From the NCBI GenBank assembly GCA_903914045.1, contig CAIWNO010000256.1, forward strand, positions 1-12,335: a stretch of 12,335 nucleotides of DNA, written 5' to 3'. The notes beneath the pieces were generated by a model, which ran no database searches, was not told the DNA's origin, and saw only the letters and a list, made by a program, of their open reading frames with translations. How positions within the stretch are numbered: the stretch's first letter is position 1; each line of letters opens with the position of its first letter. This DNA comes from an uncultured bacterium (GTDB lineage Bacteria; Planctomycetota; Phycisphaerae; Phycisphaerales; SM1A02). Of this stretch, positions 1 through 7,349 are shown piece by piece. The translations under genes were made by a program, and so were the position numbers.

Positions 1-2
1 CT

Positions 3-1859
3 CAATTTGGAAAATTTGCTTTCATGTTCATCGCGTCAGGCGTGATTGCGTCTTGCGCGCCGCGCTCCAATTTGTGGGAAGACGAACTTGCCGGCATAGA
101 GAAAAAAATTGACACGCAAGTTGCGCAAGGTCCCGGCTCCACATCAAACGCGCTGCCCGCAACTGACTCGCCTAATTCAATGGTTGCGCGTCTTAGCAAA
201 CTTGGAAATCAATCCGATCAAGAACAGGCCAAGGCCATTGAGCGCGGCATTGAGCGCGCGGTGCAAGAGCAAGCGGCAATGACCGCGCAGAAAAATAAAT
301 CGCTCGACGCACAATTTTCCTCCATTGCAAACATGGCCAATGCGCCCGCCACGCGCGCGGACGGTGACGCCAATATTCTTGTGGCGGACAAGAGCGCGGC
401 CACGCAAAATAAAGATGCAACAGATCCTGCGGCGCACACTGCGGCGACGCACAATAAAGATGCAACAGATTCCGCGGCGCTTTCCGCGGCGACGCGCAAT
501 AAAAATGCAACTGCTGCAGCGCCGAACGCTATCGCCGCGCCCGGCACGGATGTTGCCACCGCGCAACAAACCGGTTTTGGTGTTGAACGCGTGTGGGGTC
601 TTGCGGAACTTGCGGCCACCGCGCTTGAAGCCAATCCTGCCACGCGTGAATCGTGGCAGCGCGCCCGCGCCGCCGCCGCGCGTGAGCAAAAAGCGTTGGC
701 GGCGTATGGCCCAGACATTGGAGTTGAAGCCGGCGCCGATTATTTTCAAGTGCCTGGAATGGCGTTTGGATACGGCAGCAACGCGCCGCCCGACCGCGAG
801 TTTCGTTTTACGCCGCAGGTGTATGCGTCGTGGTTGCTGCTGGACTTTGGCCGACGTGACGCCGACACCGATCGCGCGCGCGCTGAACTTGCATCCGCAA
901 ACATGTCGCACGACCGCACCATTCAACGCGTAGTGGTTGAAGTGCAGCGCGCGTATTTTAAATTGGAGTCCGCGCTTGGTCTGCGCACCGCTGCCGAGCA
1001 AGATGTTGTGGCCGCGCGCAGCGTGTTGAAAGCCACCGAAGCAAAATTAAAACTTGGTCTTGCCACGCGCCCCGATACGTTGATCGCGCGCCAGGCTTTC
1101 GCGCAAACGTTGTACAAACTAGAGAAGCGCCGCGCCGATGTGTTTGTGGCCGAAGGCGATCTGCGCACGCGCACTGGTTTTCCCGCAACAGTTGCAATTC
1201 CAATTGACATGGCCGCGGAAAGCGATTTGCCGCCCATGTTGACCATGGGCATTGACGGCATCATTGATCAGGCGCTGGCAAGTCGCCCCGATCTTGCGTC
1301 CGCGGTGTTGGATTTGCGCGCGCGCGAAGCCGAAGTGCGCCGCGCTCAAGCCGAATATTTGCCAGAAGTGGTCACGCGCGGAACGGCTGGTTACGGCTTG
1401 CTCAACTATGAAGTCACGGGCTTTGATATTCAAGGCAATGGCTGGGGCTTTGATGGCCAAATTTTTCTTGGTGGCAAGTGGTTGCTGTACGACAACGGCG
1501 CGCGCGACGCGGCGTTGTTCGAAGCCGGCGCCAATCGTGCGGCGTCCGCGGCGCGTCTTGCGCAGTCGCGCTTGAATGCCGCCGACGAAGTGTGGCGCGC
1601 GTATTACACATTGCAAAGCGATCGCGCGCAGTATGACGCGGCCAAGGCGCTGTTGGTTTCCGCCATCGACACATTTGACGCGGTCAAGCGCGCGTATGAA
1701 CTTGGTCTCAGCACGCTGCCCGAATTGCTGGAGTCAGAACACGATTTATTTCAGGCGCGATCATTGCGCATTGAAACCCGATCCGACTTGCTGTGCAGCA
1801 GCGCGAATTTAATTTACGCATCTGGTTCTGGCCCAGGCAGCGTTACGGGCGCGCGCTAA
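3..1859 (+). CDS. TolC/OprM-family outer-membrane efflux lipoprotein, 5' end outside window
   Basis: Outer-membrane factor of a tripartite efflux pump: a trimeric beta-barrel with a periplasmic alpha-helical tunnel that docks on a membrane fusion protein. The frame is open from base 3, and the first ATG (24) lies inside a hydrophobic stretch ending in a lipobox, IASC, with Cys encoded at 54-56. From ATG 24 only ten residues without a positive charge precede that Cys, too short for a signal peptide, so the start is probably left of the window. Counting from ATG 24, residues about 12-185 are an Ala/Asn/Thr/Gln-rich extension, part of it probably helical, holding a 15-residue tandem repeat. The usual two homologous OEP halves follow (about 190-400 and 400-605), with typical helices such as VQRAYFKLESALGLRTAAEQ and AYELGLSTLPELLESEHDL. 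Family members are usually about 450-500 residues, so this one is long. It is convergent with an HlyD-type adaptor and is the only outer-membrane factor in the window; it could serve either pump. The family is certain; the partner pump is not. Confidence 0.93.
   Translation, partial: QFGKFAFMFIASGVIASCAPRSNLWEDELAGIEKKIDTQVAQGPGSTSNALPATDSPNSMVARLSKLGNQSDQEQAKAIERGIERAVQEQAAMTAQKNKSLDAQFSSIANMANAPATRADGDANILVADKSAATQNKDATDPAAHTAATHNKDATDSAALSAATRNKNATAAAPNAIAAPGTDVATAQQTGFGVERVWGLAELAATALEANPATRESWQRARAAAAREQKALAAYGPDIGVEAGADYFQVPGMAFGYGSNAPPDREFRFTPQVYASWLLLDFGRRDADTDRARAELASANMSHDRTIQRVVVEVQRAYFKLESALGLRTAAEQDVVAARSVLKATEAKLKLGLATRPDTLIARQAFAQTLYKLEKRRADVFVAEGDLRTRTGFPATVAIPIDMAAESDLPPMLTMGIDGIIDQALASRPDLASAVLDLRAREAEVRRAQAEYLPEVVTRGTAGYGLLNYEVTGFDIQGNGWGFDGQIFLGGKWLLYDNGARDAALFEAGANRAASAARLAQSRLNAADEVWRAYYTLQSDRAQYDAAKALLVSAIDTFDAVKRAYELGLSTLPELLESEHDLFQARSLRIETRSDLLCSSANLIYASGSGPGSVTGAR
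396..530 (+). repeat. Three tandem 45-bp units (15-residue repeat) in the outer-membrane factor gene
   Basis: Units are 396-440, 441-485 and 486-530. They encode AATQNKDATDPAAHT, AATHNKDATDSAALS and AATRNKNATAAAPNA (residues 125-169 counted from ATG 24). The first two are nearly identical in DNA; the third has diverged at its end. The reading frame is preserved because the unit is a multiple of three. It lies in the low-complexity linker between the lipidated Cys and the OEP domain, where copy number could change without disturbing the fold. Confidence 0.85.
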
Positions 1860-1944
1860 TTTATTTATTCTTGACTCACGCAACCTGATTTGCGCGTGTG
1901 ATCAACGAACTGCGCGCTTGTTCAACATCAAGGTTTTCACCTAG

Positions 1945-1985
1945 AAAAACTTGGCGCGAGTAACCAACGCCTCGCACCTATTTTT
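1945..1985. terminator. Likely bidirectional Rho-independent terminator
   Basis: Arms at 1953-1960 (GGCGCGAG) and 1971-1978 (CTCGCACC) pair around a 10-nt loop. In the plus-strand transcript the stem has one C-A mismatch and is followed at once by TATTTTT (1979-1985). In the minus-strand transcript the same position is a G-U wobble, so the eight-pair stem is continuous, and it is followed by AAGTTTTT (1952-1945). It sits between the stops of two convergent genes (1859 and 1990), where a shared terminator is expected. Stem length and U-tracts are modest. Confidence 0.6.
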
Positions 1986-1989
1986 GAAA

Positions 1990-3294
1990 TCAAGGCTGCG
2001 ACTTTGGCGCAGTGTTTGACGCATCCGTTGGCCCCGAACCTGACTCCGGGAAAGTGTCTGGCGCAGCCTTGAATGGCGAACCCATCAATCCAAGTTGTTG
2101 CAATATTGGATTGCGTCCATCGGTTTTCACAATGGCCGTCACCGTTGCGCCCATGCGATATGGATATTGTTCATCGAAGGGCGCCAACGTAATGCGCACC
2201 GGAAATCGCTGCGCGAGTCGCACCCAATTCAAAGTTGGTTTCACATCGGGCAGTGATTGCTGCGTTGCGCCGTTGGCTTGAAACAGCGCCCATCCAATGC
2301 CTTGCACGGTTCCCTTAAAGCGGTGGCCGGGATAGGCATATATATAGACAGCCACTTCCTGGCCCACACGGATTTGCTCAATCTCTGTCTCCAGAAAATT
2401 GGCCATGACCCACCATTCCGTGTTTTGCACAATGGAGAACAACGTGTCGCCCACTTTTACAAACGCGCCAACATTGGTGTTCAGGTTTGTCACCCAGCCT
2501 TCAACTGATGCTCGCACTTCGCAGTAATACAAGTTCAACTTTGCGTCGTCCACTTCAACGCGCGCCGCGGCCACACGCACATTCACATCACCAATTTGAG
2601 CAAGCGCGTTGCGCGCTTTCTTTTCCTCCGCTTGCGCGCTGGTCACGGAAGTTTTTGCGGCAACAAGCGATGCCTCCGCGCTGGCCACGCCCGCGTTGGC
2701 CGCCGCAACCGAGGCCTTGGCGGCTTCCATGTCGCTTTGCGCAAGCGCAACGCGATCGGCGGTAATAAATTCCTGCTCAAGCAACGGCTTGACGCGCGAC
2801 AAATAGTCCGTGGCGTAATCGGCGCGCGCCTGCGTTGCAACAACATCGGCTTTTCGGCGCAGAATTTCGGCCTCCGCGCGGCGCACTTCCGCGTCGGATG
2901 TTTCAATTTTCGACTGCGCAACCTGAACGCTATCGGCCAACGCCTTCACATCAAATTCAACAACCGCCAACTGCGCCTGCGCGCGCGCCAGCGCAATTTC
3001 ATACGGCCGCGGATCCATTCGATACAACAGATCTCCCACATGCACAATTTGATTGTCCTTGATGGGCAATTCCACAATTTGCCCAAACACGCGCGGCGCC
3101 ATGCCAATGGTGTTGGCGCGAACATACGCGTCATCGGTGCGCGGATAGCGCTGCAGTTGGTTCCACAATATTCCCAAGCTCAACACGCACACGCCAATGG
3201 AGACAAATGAAATCACGCGCGCAATTTTTTGGCGGCGCACATCCTGCGCGCTTTGCGCATTGACGGCGTTTGTGATGGTTGGTGTTTCTGCCAT
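1990..3294 (-). CDS. EmrA/HlyD-family membrane fusion protein (MdtN-like)
   Basis: Periplasmic adaptor linking an inner-membrane transporter to the outer-membrane channel. From ATG 3294 the protein has 434 residues: a short cytoplasmic tail, one membrane anchor (about 27-47), then the motif TDDAYV (53-58), typical of EmrA/MdtN-type adaptors. Next come the first half of the lipoyl-like domain (GQIVELPIKDNQIVHVGDLL, 71-90, then MDPRPYE), a long Ala-rich alpha-hairpin/coiled coil (about 100-270) and the returning beta domain (VGAFVKVGDTLFSIV). The C-terminal signature NWVRLAQRFPVRI is also present. A TTG at 3318 would add eight residues and overlap the upstream gene; ATG 3294 lies 7 nt after that gene's stop and fits better, though no clear ribosome-binding site is visible. 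It is the last gene of the FUSC-YtcA-adaptor operon, whose content matches E. coli ytcA-mdtNO. Substrate unknown. Confidence 0.92.
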   Translation of the reverse strand: MAETPTITNAVNAQSAQDVRRQKIARVISFVSIGVCVLSLGILWNQLQRYPRTDDAYVRANTIGMAPRVFGQIVELPIKDNQIVHVGDLLYRMDPRPYEIALARAQAQLAVVEFDVKALADSVQVAQSKIETSDAEVRRAEAEILRRKADVVATQARADYATDYLSRVKPLLEQEFITADRVALAQSDMEAAKASVAAANAGVASAEASLVAAKTSVTSAQAEEKKARNALAQIGDVNVRVAAARVEVDDAKLNLYYCEVRASVEGWVTNLNTNVGAFVKVGDTLFSIVQNTEWWVMANFLETEIEQIRVGQEVAVYIYAYPGHRFKGTVQGIGWALFQANGATQQSLPDVKPTLNWVRLAQRFPVRITLAPFDEQYPYRMGATVTAIVKTDGRNPILQQLGLMGSPFKAAPDTFPESGSGPTDASNTAPKSQP

Positions 3295-3301
3295 GGATTG
3301 C

Positions 3302-3577
3302 TCAGTAGCGGAACACAATCAGCCACACCAGGCAACTGAATGTAATGGTGATCGACACATAGACAAGCGCGCGCGCCACAAGAAATCGATCAATACCCGT
3401 GCGAATAAGCAATGCGCGCGCGCCCACGGCAAGAAGGACGCCAAGAATCATGGCCACCATCCACGCCGGCAACAGCGCGCCGTCCACGTCTATATTTGGA
3501 TTGCAACCAGCGCAGAAAAATAAAATGAGAAGCAGGGGCGATAGGGTTCGCGCGGCGTTGGTGGGGGATTTATTCAT
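3302..3577 (-). CDS. ytcA: YtcA-like small membrane lipoprotein
   Basis: Protein of 91 residues with a hydrophobic signal segment (about 13-22) ending in a lipobox-like CAGC, with candidate lipidated Cys25. The -3 position is Cys rather than the usual Leu, so the lipobox is imperfect. After it come a short V-x-GA-x-x-P-x-W segment (DVDGALLPAW) and two hydrophobic helices (about 39-58 and 70-89). E. coli YtcA has the same length and arrangement (SGC, then GA-x-x-P-x-W, then two helices) and is encoded beside mdtN and mdtO; its function is unknown. The AaeX/DUF1656 family, which accompanies other FUSC pumps, is a related alternative, but it is shorter and lacks a lipobox. The start ATG overlaps the FUSC stop as ATGA (3574-3577), which indicates translational coupling. 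I recognise the family by its pattern and position, not by a database search. Confidence 0.75.
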   Translation of the reverse strand: MNKSPTNAARTLSPLLLILFFCAGCNPNIDVDGALLPAWMVAMILGVLLAVGARALLIRTGIDRFLVARALVYVSITITFSCLVWLIVFRY

Positions 3578-6081
3578 TGTGGCAACGGCTTCAGTGTATT
3601 AAAAATTTCCCCATAAGTCCGCTGTCCATCGGCAAGTTCAAGCGCGCTGTGCAAGGAATTGTCGCTCCAAACAAATCCGTGGCGCGAAGTGTCTTGCGCG
3701 TGGCGCACGGAATTTTCTAGCAATGCCAAAGCATCGCGCCGATAGATCAAGCGTGCTACATCCGTGGCGTTGCACCCTTGCGCAATCGCGCTCACACGCA
3801 CCTGCGCCGCGCTTGGCACGCCGCACGATTTCCAAACAGTTTGAATGCTCGTCCCGTCCACACTATTTTCGTTAACCACATTACTTGCGACACCAACATT
3901 ATTTTCGACAGCCGCAATGCTTCTATTATTCACAACGTCCGCATTACTTAAATCACCTCGACCAGTTTCTACACCAGTCACTGGCGGTTTTATAAAAAAA
4001 TCGCCCAGTGTTTCAATTCGCTCAACTAAAACCCGAAGCGGCTTGTTCAACAGTTCAGACACCGAATCATTCAAGGGCGAATCATGAAATCGACCCGTGG
4101 CCAATGAGCGCGCAAGCAACAACACGCGTTGCTGCTGCGCCAGCATTTCAAGCACGGGCGCAAAGTTTCCAATCACAATTCGCGCTTCAAATGTGTATTG
4201 CTCGCGCAAATCACATGTGCTGGCAAGATTGGCCGTGGCCAAATGATTGCGCATGCGAAAGTCCGTCAGGTCCGCGTCGGTAAACGCCAACATTTGCGCG
4301 CGCAAAAGTAGTTGCCCAATCTGGCGCCAGCCATTGGCGATGGATTCCATAGTGGCCACGCGCGCCAACTTTGTGGAGAACAACCAAATTGTAAATGTGA
4401 CGCTAAGTCCGGCCACCACCACGCTTGTCACGCGTTCAAACATTGGCCCCACGGAATCACTCGGTCCTGGATCACTTGCAATAACAATAATCCACGCCGC
4501 CGCCATCATTAAGCCCATGTAATTTGTGCGCGGACTTCCAACTAAAACCCACGCCGACATGAACGCCATGACGCCCATGACCAACACGTATGTGCCAAGG
4601 TCTTGCACGCCCGCGGCAAAAATAATAATTGCAATGGCCGCCATCACGCCGCCAATAAGCGTTCCAAAAAATCGCAATATGCCGCGGCGGCCAGATCCGC
4701 CCACAGTTGATTGCAACACAAACACCGCGCCAATTGCGGATGGTCCAACGCCGCCCGGCAAAAACAGCGCGCTGATGACAAGCGCAATTGCAAGACCAAA
4801 CACCGCGGCGCTTGAGCCAAGCGCGGCGTCTTTGTTGAAGTGCGTCAATGCGGCTTCAATGGTTGGCGCTTTCCCCAGCGGACTATTTGGCGGAAATCCA
4901 AGCGGCAGCGCCAACGCGCTCGAACCAAATTTCTTCGGCAATGGAGCCTGCGTCAACACGCCGCGAAACATTCCACCGCCGCGACGCGCGTAGCCAGCGA
5001 TGGACAACGTGAAGTCATCCGCGCTGTCACCAAGTTGCTCGATCAAGTTGTCGCCAAAAGCAATCATGGCTTCCGCGCGCGCCACCAACGCCGCCACTTC
5101 CGGCGCGCGATCGCCCCAACGCGCCCAGTGACGTTTGTATGACATGGCGCGCACGCCATCAAAAAAGTCAGCCATTTCCAAGGCTAAATCACTTGCCGCA
5201 GCGCGCGCGCGATCGCTTTGAAAACCCTCGCGCGCCAACGCGTTCAGATGCACCGTGGCTGAATCCGACAGCGACGCCACGCGTGTCAGCGGCACCAATT
5301 CTGGAAACGCGGAATCCGTGGTCGCATATGTGGCAATGGAATCCGACAACACCGCAATGTGCGCAAGCACCGACGGCGAAATTGTGTCCGCAAGTTTTTC
5401 AAGCGCGCCATCATCGCCAACACCAGCGCGCGTGGCCGCCGCAATCACGCGCATGTTGGCGGACTGCTCCGCAAGCAATCCATCAATTGCATAACGCATG
5501 CGCACCGACTCCGCGCCAGGAAAAACAAACAGCGCGGCCAAGTACGAAATAATCACGCCGCTTGAAACACCAAGCACCGACAATATTCCAATCACTTCAA
5601 AGTGCGTCGGGTCCGTTAGCGGCGCGTACAGAAGTGGGGCCAGCGTCCAAATGGCCACGCGCAAACCAGATGATCCCACCGGCAATAGTTTTATTAAATA
5701 CAGAAGCAACCAAATGCCGGCAAGAATTCCCAAGAACAACAACATGGGCGATTGCGCGAACGCCGCCACCAACATAATGGAGAACGCGCCGCACGCCACG
5801 CTGGTGAGAATGCGCCGCAGTAAAAGTCCCGGCGAATGCAATGTGCCCGGCGTGCTTTCGGTCATGGCCGTGACCGGACACATAATGAACGCGGGGCTTC
5901 CAACCAAAGCCATCAACACAATTCCAACAATCATGGCAATTGTGGCGCGCAATGTGGATCCCACGCGTCCCGGTGTGGGCGCAAGCTCCGCAATAAATAC
6001 TTCCCACCACGAACCAACATGTAAAACTCGCTCGGCGCCTGGCGCGATGATTTCGGTCGTCGTGGTGGCGGCGGACACCAT
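3574..6081 (-). CDS. FUSC-family inner-membrane efflux transporter (fusaric acid resistance / MdtO-like)
   Basis: Inner-membrane component of a FUSC (aromatic acid/fusaric acid exporter) pump. Architecture is typical: two membrane halves, each followed by a soluble region. In 849-residue numbering from the upstream TTG at 6123, the first hydrophobic block spans about 58-200, including TLRATIAMIVGIVLMALVG. The second spans about 431-581, with the FUSC-like GRRGILRFFGTLIGGVMAAI. The N-terminal FIAELAPTPGRV resembles the start of MdtO. I chose ATG 6081 (835 residues) over TTG 6123 because the extra 14 residues are not needed and a candidate promoter lies between the two. It is longer than E. coli MdtO (683 residues), mainly through a C-terminal extension that includes an AT-rich, Asn/Val/Ser-rich linker (3855-3955) and a final conserved-looking stretch of about 75 residues that I do not recognise. 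It is the first gene of the three-gene operon and diverges from the RND operon. Substrates could be aromatic acids, dyes or drugs; the sequence does not say. Confidence 0.9.
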   Translation of the reverse strand: MVSAATTTTEIIAPGAERVLHVGSWWEVFIAELAPTPGRVGSTLRATIAMIVGIVLMALVGSPAFIMCPVTAMTESTPGTLHSPGLLLRRILTSVACGAFSIMLVAAFAQSPMLLFLGILAGIWLLLYLIKLLPVGSSGLRVAIWTLAPLLYAPLTDPTHFEVIGILSVLGVSSGVIISYLAALFVFPGAESVRMRYAIDGLLAEQSANMRVIAAATRAGVGDDGALEKLADTISPSVLAHIAVLSDSIATYATTDSAFPELVPLTRVASLSDSATVHLNALAREGFQSDRARAAASDLALEMADFFDGVRAMSYKRHWARWGDRAPEVAALVARAEAMIAFGDNLIEQLGDSADDFTLSIAGYARRGGGMFRGVLTQAPLPKKFGSSALALPLGFPPNSPLGKAPTIEAALTHFNKDAALGSSAAVFGLAIALVISALFLPGGVGPSAIGAVFVLQSTVGGSGRRGILRFFGTLIGGVMAAIAIIIFAAGVQDLGTYVLVMGVMAFMSAWVLVGSPRTNYMGLMMAAAWIIVIASDPGPSDSVGPMFERVTSVVVAGLSVTFTIWLFSTKLARVATMESIANGWRQIGQLLLRAQMLAFTDADLTDFRMRNHLATANLASTCDLREQYTFEARIVIGNFAPVLEMLAQQQRVLLLARSLATGRFHDSPLNDSVSELLNKPLRVLVERIETLGDFFIKPPVTGVETGRGDLSNADVVNNRSIAAVENNVGVASNVVNENSVDGTSIQTVWKSCGVPSAAQVRVSAIAQGCNATDVARLIYRRDALALLENSVRHAQDTSRHGFVWSDNSLHSALELADGQRTYGEIFNTLKPLPQ
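3855..3955 (-). repeat. AT-rich, Asn-rich degenerate repeat inside the FUSC gene
   Basis: In the reading direction this stretch uses AAT, GTT, AGT and TTA codons unlike the flanking GCGC-rich sequence, and encodes segments such as VENNVGVASNVVNENSVDG. Short words recur: AAGTAATG(C/T)GG twice and CGAAAATA(A/G)TGT twice, suggesting a decayed tandem duplication. The frame is intact, so it acts as a flexible linker between the second cytoplasmic domain and the C-terminal tail. Confidence 0.5.
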
Positions 6082-6128
6082 ACAACTGTAAACTAAATAT
6101 TCCAGCGTTTCGCTTACAAACAACCACC
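6082..6128. promoter_or_regulatory. 47-bp divergent control region between the FUSC and RND operons
   Basis: The two ATGs at 6081 (minus) and 6129 (plus) are separated by only 47 bp, so at least one promoter must overlap coding sequence or a very short leader. On the minus strand TTGTTT (6123-6118) and TATTTA (6099-6094) are 18 bp apart, a plausible sigma70-like pair that would put the transcript start within about ten bases of ATG 6081. The half-sites TACA and TGTA form a small inverted repeat at 6081-6090. I found no convincing plus-strand promoter. No regulator gene is adjacent. Confidence 0.35.
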
Positions 6129-7328
6129 ATGAACCCTCTTCAATTCAAGCGATCCGCAATCGCCATCATCTTCATCGCCACAGCATCAACCGCGCTTCTT
6201 TCCTGCGGCGGTCCGCCCGCGCCACCCATGCGGCCAAATGTCGTGCCCGTGACCACGGCTCTTGTGGTGACCCAGACCATTCCCCTGAACCAGATGTATC
6301 CAGGCCTTGCGGTCTCGCCGCGCATGATCAAAATTGACGCGCGCGTTGAGGGATTTCTGCTCAAGCAAGGCGCACCCGATGGATCCGTCACCAAGCCTGA
6401 TCAAGTGATTTATAGAATTGATCCGCGCCCCTTTGAGGCCACGCTGGCTTCCCAAAAAGGAACGCTGATTCAAGCCGTTGCTCAGCGCGATTATTCACGC
6501 AAGGAAATGGAGCGCAACGCGCCGCTTGTAAAGACCGACGCCATTAGCCAACAAGACTTTGACAAGCTGGTCGCGACCTTTGAAACAGATCAAGGCAAAG
6601 TGATCACGGCCGAAGCCAACGTGCTCACGGCCCAGATCAATCTTTCCTACTGCACCATGGTCAGCCCATTTGCCGGCATCTTGGGCGCCAGTCAATTCTT
6701 TGAAGGCGCGGTGGTTGGAACTGCAAACACAACCAATCTCAACTCGCTTGTGCAAATGGATCCAATGTGGGTGGACTTCAGTCCTTCGGCAACGGATTGG
6801 CCTAAATTCTCGGCGCTTTTGGCTAAAGGCCCACTGCAAGCCACGGTGACATTTGACGGCAACGACACCATTGTGGCCAAGGGAAAAATTATTTTCTCCG
6901 ACAATCAAGTTTCAACATCCACCGGCACCGTCATGATGCGCGTGGAGTTCACCAATCCAAACCTTATCTTTCGTCCAGGCGTGTATGTAAAAGTGAATGT
7001 TGATTTGGGCAGCGACCCAAACGTGATGGTGGTTCCGCAAGACGCCGTGTTTGCGCGCGAAACTAATCTCTATATATGGCGCGTCAAGGCCGACAATACC
7101 GTTGAGACTGTGCAAGTGCGCATGTTGAAAAAATTAGACGGCATGGTTTCGCTTTTAAGCGGTCCACAAGTTGGCGACCGAGTTGTTGTGGACGGCATTC
7201 AGCGCCTGAAGCCTGGTTCGAGCATTGTTGACATGAATCAACTTCCTAAACCCGCCGCGACAACCGCCACCACCGAAGCGGCCAAGCCCGCCGCGCCAAC
7301 CGCCGCCACCGAGCCCGCGAAAAAGTAA
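6129..7328 (+). CDS. AcrA/MexA-type RND periplasmic adaptor lipoprotein
   Basis: Membrane fusion protein that couples an RND pump to the outer-membrane channel. It has 399 residues. The signal peptide carries Lys/Arg at 7-8, a hydrophobic core (about 10-24) and a good lipobox, LLSC, with Cys26 as the lipidation site. Next come the first half of the lipoyl-like barrel (DARVEGFLLKQGAPDGSV, then VIYRIDPRPFEA), a short alpha-hairpin (about 105-165), the second half (CTMVSPFAGILGASQFFEGA), the beta-barrel domain (about 205-285) and the membrane-proximal domain (VMVVPQDAVFARE onward). Length is normal except for an Ala/Pro/Thr/Lys tail formed by two 12-residue repeats (374-397). No Shine-Dalgarno sequence is visible upstream. 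The RND gene begins 21 nt downstream, so the two form an operon. The similar adaptor at 1990-3294 has a membrane anchor instead of a lipid, which separates the two pump types. Confidence 0.95.
   Translation: MNPLQFKRSAIAIIFIATASTALLSCGGPPAPPMRPNVVPVTTALVVTQTIPLNQMYPGLAVSPRMIKIDARVEGFLLKQGAPDGSVTKPDQVIYRIDPRPFEATLASQKGTLIQAVAQRDYSRKEMERNAPLVKTDAISQQDFDKLVATFETDQGKVITAEANVLTAQINLSYCTMVSPFAGILGASQFFEGAVVGTANTTNLNSLVQMDPMWVDFSPSATDWPKFSALLAKGPLQATVTFDGNDTIVAKGKIIFSDNQVSTSTGTVMMRVEFTNPNLIFRPGVYVKVNVDLGSDPNVMVVPQDAVFARETNLYIWRVKADNTVETVQVRMLKKLDGMVSLLSGPQVGDRVVVDGIQRLKPGSSIVDMNQLPKPAATTATTEAAKPAAPTAATEPAKK
7248..7319 (+). repeat. Two tandem 36-bp units (12-residue repeat) at the adaptor C-terminus
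   Basis: Units at 7248-7283 and 7284-7319 encode KPAATTATTEAA and KPAAPTAATEPA, followed by KK and the stop. This is an Ala/Pro/Thr tail beyond the membrane-proximal domain. It is probably disordered and dispensable for the fold. Confidence 0.75.
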
Positions 7329-7349
7329 TTCCACAACGCAGACGCCCCC

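Noticed and set aside
177..1001. Long minus-strand open frame opposite the outer-membrane factor gene
   Set aside because: Arg/Gly/Cys/His-rich translation with no recognisable domain; it arises from GC-rich codon use of the real gene on the other strand.
2336..2347. TATATATA stretch resembling a promoter element
   Set aside because: It is inside the adaptor coding region and simply encodes alternating Tyr/Ile/Ala codons.
3295..3318. Upstream TTG start for the HlyD-type adaptor
   Set aside because: It would overlap the YtcA-like gene by 17 nt and add eight residues of no apparent use; ATG at 3294 lies just after that stop.
5498..6091. 197-residue plus-strand open frame opposite the FUSC start
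   Set aside because: Composition is unlike a folded protein and it lies entirely antisense to a well-supported membrane protein.
6082..6123. Upstream TTG start for the FUSC gene
   Set aside because: A GAGG-like stretch lies 10 nt upstream, but the added residues are not needed and the start overlaps the best promoter candidate. ATG 6081 is preferred, not proven.
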